From Adlercreutzia sp. ZJ304 (GTDB lineage Bacteria; Actinomycetota; Coriobacteriia; Coriobacteriales; Eggerthellaceae), in NCBI RefSeq assembly GCF_011039075.1, contig NZ_JAAKEG010000008.1, forward strand, positions 1 to 64,000: a stretch of 64,000 bases of DNA, read 5' to 3'. Below are positions 63,051-64,000 of this stretch, piece by piece (position 1 is the first letter of the stretch; each line of letters begins with the position of its first letter). The notes below the pieces were generated by a model that was not told the origin of the DNA, made no database searches, and saw only the letters and a list, made by a program, of their open reading frames with translations. The translations under genes were made by a program, and so were the position numbers.

Positions 63051-63651
63051 ATGCGGCGTATTGCTTTCGGGAAGCGGAACGAATCTGCAAGCAATATTAG
63101 ACCAGATAGAGTGTGGGCTTCCTGTAGAAATAGTGCACGTGATATCTTCACGCCCAGATGCATTCGGCATACAGCGTGCGCAAAAAGCGGGCATACCCAC
63201 AACGGTGTTTGACCGTAGCGTGTATGCAGACGCACGTGCAGCCGATTCGCGCATAGTAAATATCATGCGCGAAGCTGGTGCTGAGTACTTGGTGATGGCT
63301 GGATACATGCGAATGATAACCTCGGTGGTGTTAGATGCTTTTCCGAATAGGGTATTGAATTTGCACCCAGCTTTGTTGCCATCGTTTAAGGGTGCGCATG
63401 CCATACGCGATGCGTGGGATGCGGGCGTAAAAGTAACCGGTGTTACCGTGCATTTTGCCAACGAAGAATACGACAAAGGTCCCATAATTGCCCAGCGTGC
63501 GGTGCCTTTAATTGAGGGCGATACCATAGATTCTCTAGAGGCTCGCATACATAATGTAGAACACGAGTTATATCCGCAAGTGCTGCGCGCCATAGCTGAG
63601 GGGCGCATGGAAATAGATTCGGAAGGCAAGGTGCATATATATGAAGCGTGA
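63037..63651 (+). CDS. purN: phosphoribosylglycinamide formyltransferase (PurN type)
   Basis: The protein has 204 aa from the ATG at 63037. It shows GVLLSGSGTNLQAILDQI, MAGYMRMIT, the catalytic NLHPALLPSFKG and VTVHFANEEYDKGPIIAQ. It uses 10-formyltetrahydrofolate. Coupled to purM at the start and to the next gene at the end (11-bp overlap). Confidence 0.95.
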   Translation: MCALKCGVLLSGSGTNLQAILDQIECGLPVEIVHVISSRPDAFGIQRAQKAGIPTTVFDRSVYADARAADSRIVNIMREAGAEYLVMAGYMRMITSVVLDAFPNRVLNLHPALLPSFKGAHAIRDAWDAGVKVTGVTVHFANEEYDKGPIIAQRAVPLIEGDTIDSLEARIHNVEHELYPQVLRAIAEGRMEIDSEGKVHIYEA

Positions 63652-64000
63652 AACTATTCAAGGAATAATTGAAGACTTGCGTGCGGGGCACACGCCGCGG
63701 CTTTCTGTGGCAGATTTTCCAGCGTTTTCAAAAGAGGCTACAGAAGGTGACAGTCATATTGGTCCCGATGTGCTAGCGCGCATAGCGGCAGCGCTTACTC
63801 AGGCTGATATTCCTACGTTTGAACGCGCGTTGCGGGCAATTGACGAGGGCGACTTGGCGTGGCTAGGCTTTAAGGTGGTATATGATTGCGCAAAAGCCGT
63901 CCAAAATGTAGATAACGAAGTTACAAAGAAGTATGGCGATGTGGGTTCAGCTGACGGGCAAGACTTAGTCTTTTTCTGCAACGACGCAAAAGAGATTGTA
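63641..64000 (+). CDS. uncharacterised protein, 3' end outside window
   Basis: An ATG at 63641 overlaps the end of purN, and the frame stays open to the right edge (120 codons). It begins MKRETIQGIIEDLRAGHTPR and continues with an acidic, mostly alpha-helical pattern (IGPDVLARIAAALTQADIP, FERALRAIDEGDLAWLGF). I do not recognise a family. Overlap with purN suggests translation from the pur operon. Confidence 0.6.
   Translation, partial: MKRETIQGIIEDLRAGHTPRLSVADFPAFSKEATEGDSHIGPDVLARIAAALTQADIPTFERALRAIDEGDLAWLGFKVVYDCAKAVQNVDNEVTKKYGDVGSADGQDLVFFCNDAKEIV

Overview
The window reads as part of an Actinomycetota chromosome, most likely class Coriobacteriia (Eggerthellaceae-like). This is an inference from several things: Gram-positive wall genes with a DAP-type MurE (DNPR motif), frequent GTG and TTG starts, a LAxTG-type sorting signal with a class B sortase, a group 3b NiFe hydrogenase, a LoaP-type NusG paralogue and InlB/BspA-type surface proteins. 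Base composition is moderate. Most genes are on the + strand.

Layout. (1) 1-12.4 kb: a surface-protein locus. It holds a giant BspA/InlB-repeat protein cut by the left edge, two paralogous single-pass membrane proteins that bracket a small secreted protein, and a 2248-aa secreted protein with long tandem repeats and a C-terminal LAQTGD sorting signal. (2) 12.5-17 kb: housekeeping genes, namely a TrmA/RumA-type RNA methyltransferase (- strand), tRNA-Arg(CCG), a GtrA-like protein, cyclophilin, a TPR membrane protein and ndk. (3) 17.1-21.1 kb: a four-gene NAD(P)-linked hydrogenase operon (beta, gamma, delta, alpha). (4) 21.3-36.8 kb: the dcw division and wall cluster mraZ-rsmH-ftsL-ftsI-murE-murF-mraY-murD-ftsW-murG-murC-murB-ftsQ, with a clear MraZ-box array in front. 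murD carries an in-frame insertion of about 280 bp built of palindromes and direct repeats. (5) 36.9-38.5 kb: a hipBA module. (6) 38.6-56.7 kb: a one-directional, A/T-richer surface-polysaccharide locus. It opens with a LoaP antiterminator and an upstream hairpin, continues with the priming sugar transferase, four glycosyltransferases, a Wzy-like polymerase and a Wzx flippase, and then runs into nine small-molecule enzymes (DegT aminotransferase, ATP-grasp ligase, MmgE/PrpD dehydratase, aldo-keto reductase, phosphonopyruvate-decarboxylase-like enzyme, U32-like TIM barrel, CitE-like C-C lyase, two-subunit class I fumarase-like hydratase). (7) 56.9-57.5 kb: a Phd/YefM-RelE toxin-antitoxin pair. 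(8) 57.5-64 kb: a 39-aa membrane peptide, a class B sortase, then purF, purM and purN, interrupted between purF and purM by a mobile-element graveyard and a membrane-protein gene on the - strand.

How the genes work together. The dcw genes make lipid II and the divisome. The polysaccharide locus would build a repeat-unit glycan on undecaprenyl phosphate, flip it and polymerise it. The nine appended enzymes look like a self-contained TCA-like pathway making a non-sugar acid or amine, possibly for decorating that glycan; no substrate can be read from sequence. The sortase may anchor the LAQTGD protein. Toxin-antitoxin modules on both sides of the polysaccharide island, base-composition shifts inside it and a truncated amidotransferase start at its right edge suggest an exchangeable region.

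The strongest candidates for something undescribed are the palindromic in-frame insertion in murD, the TCA-like tailoring pathway in the glycan locus, and the surface locus with its duplicated membrane protein around a secreted subunit.
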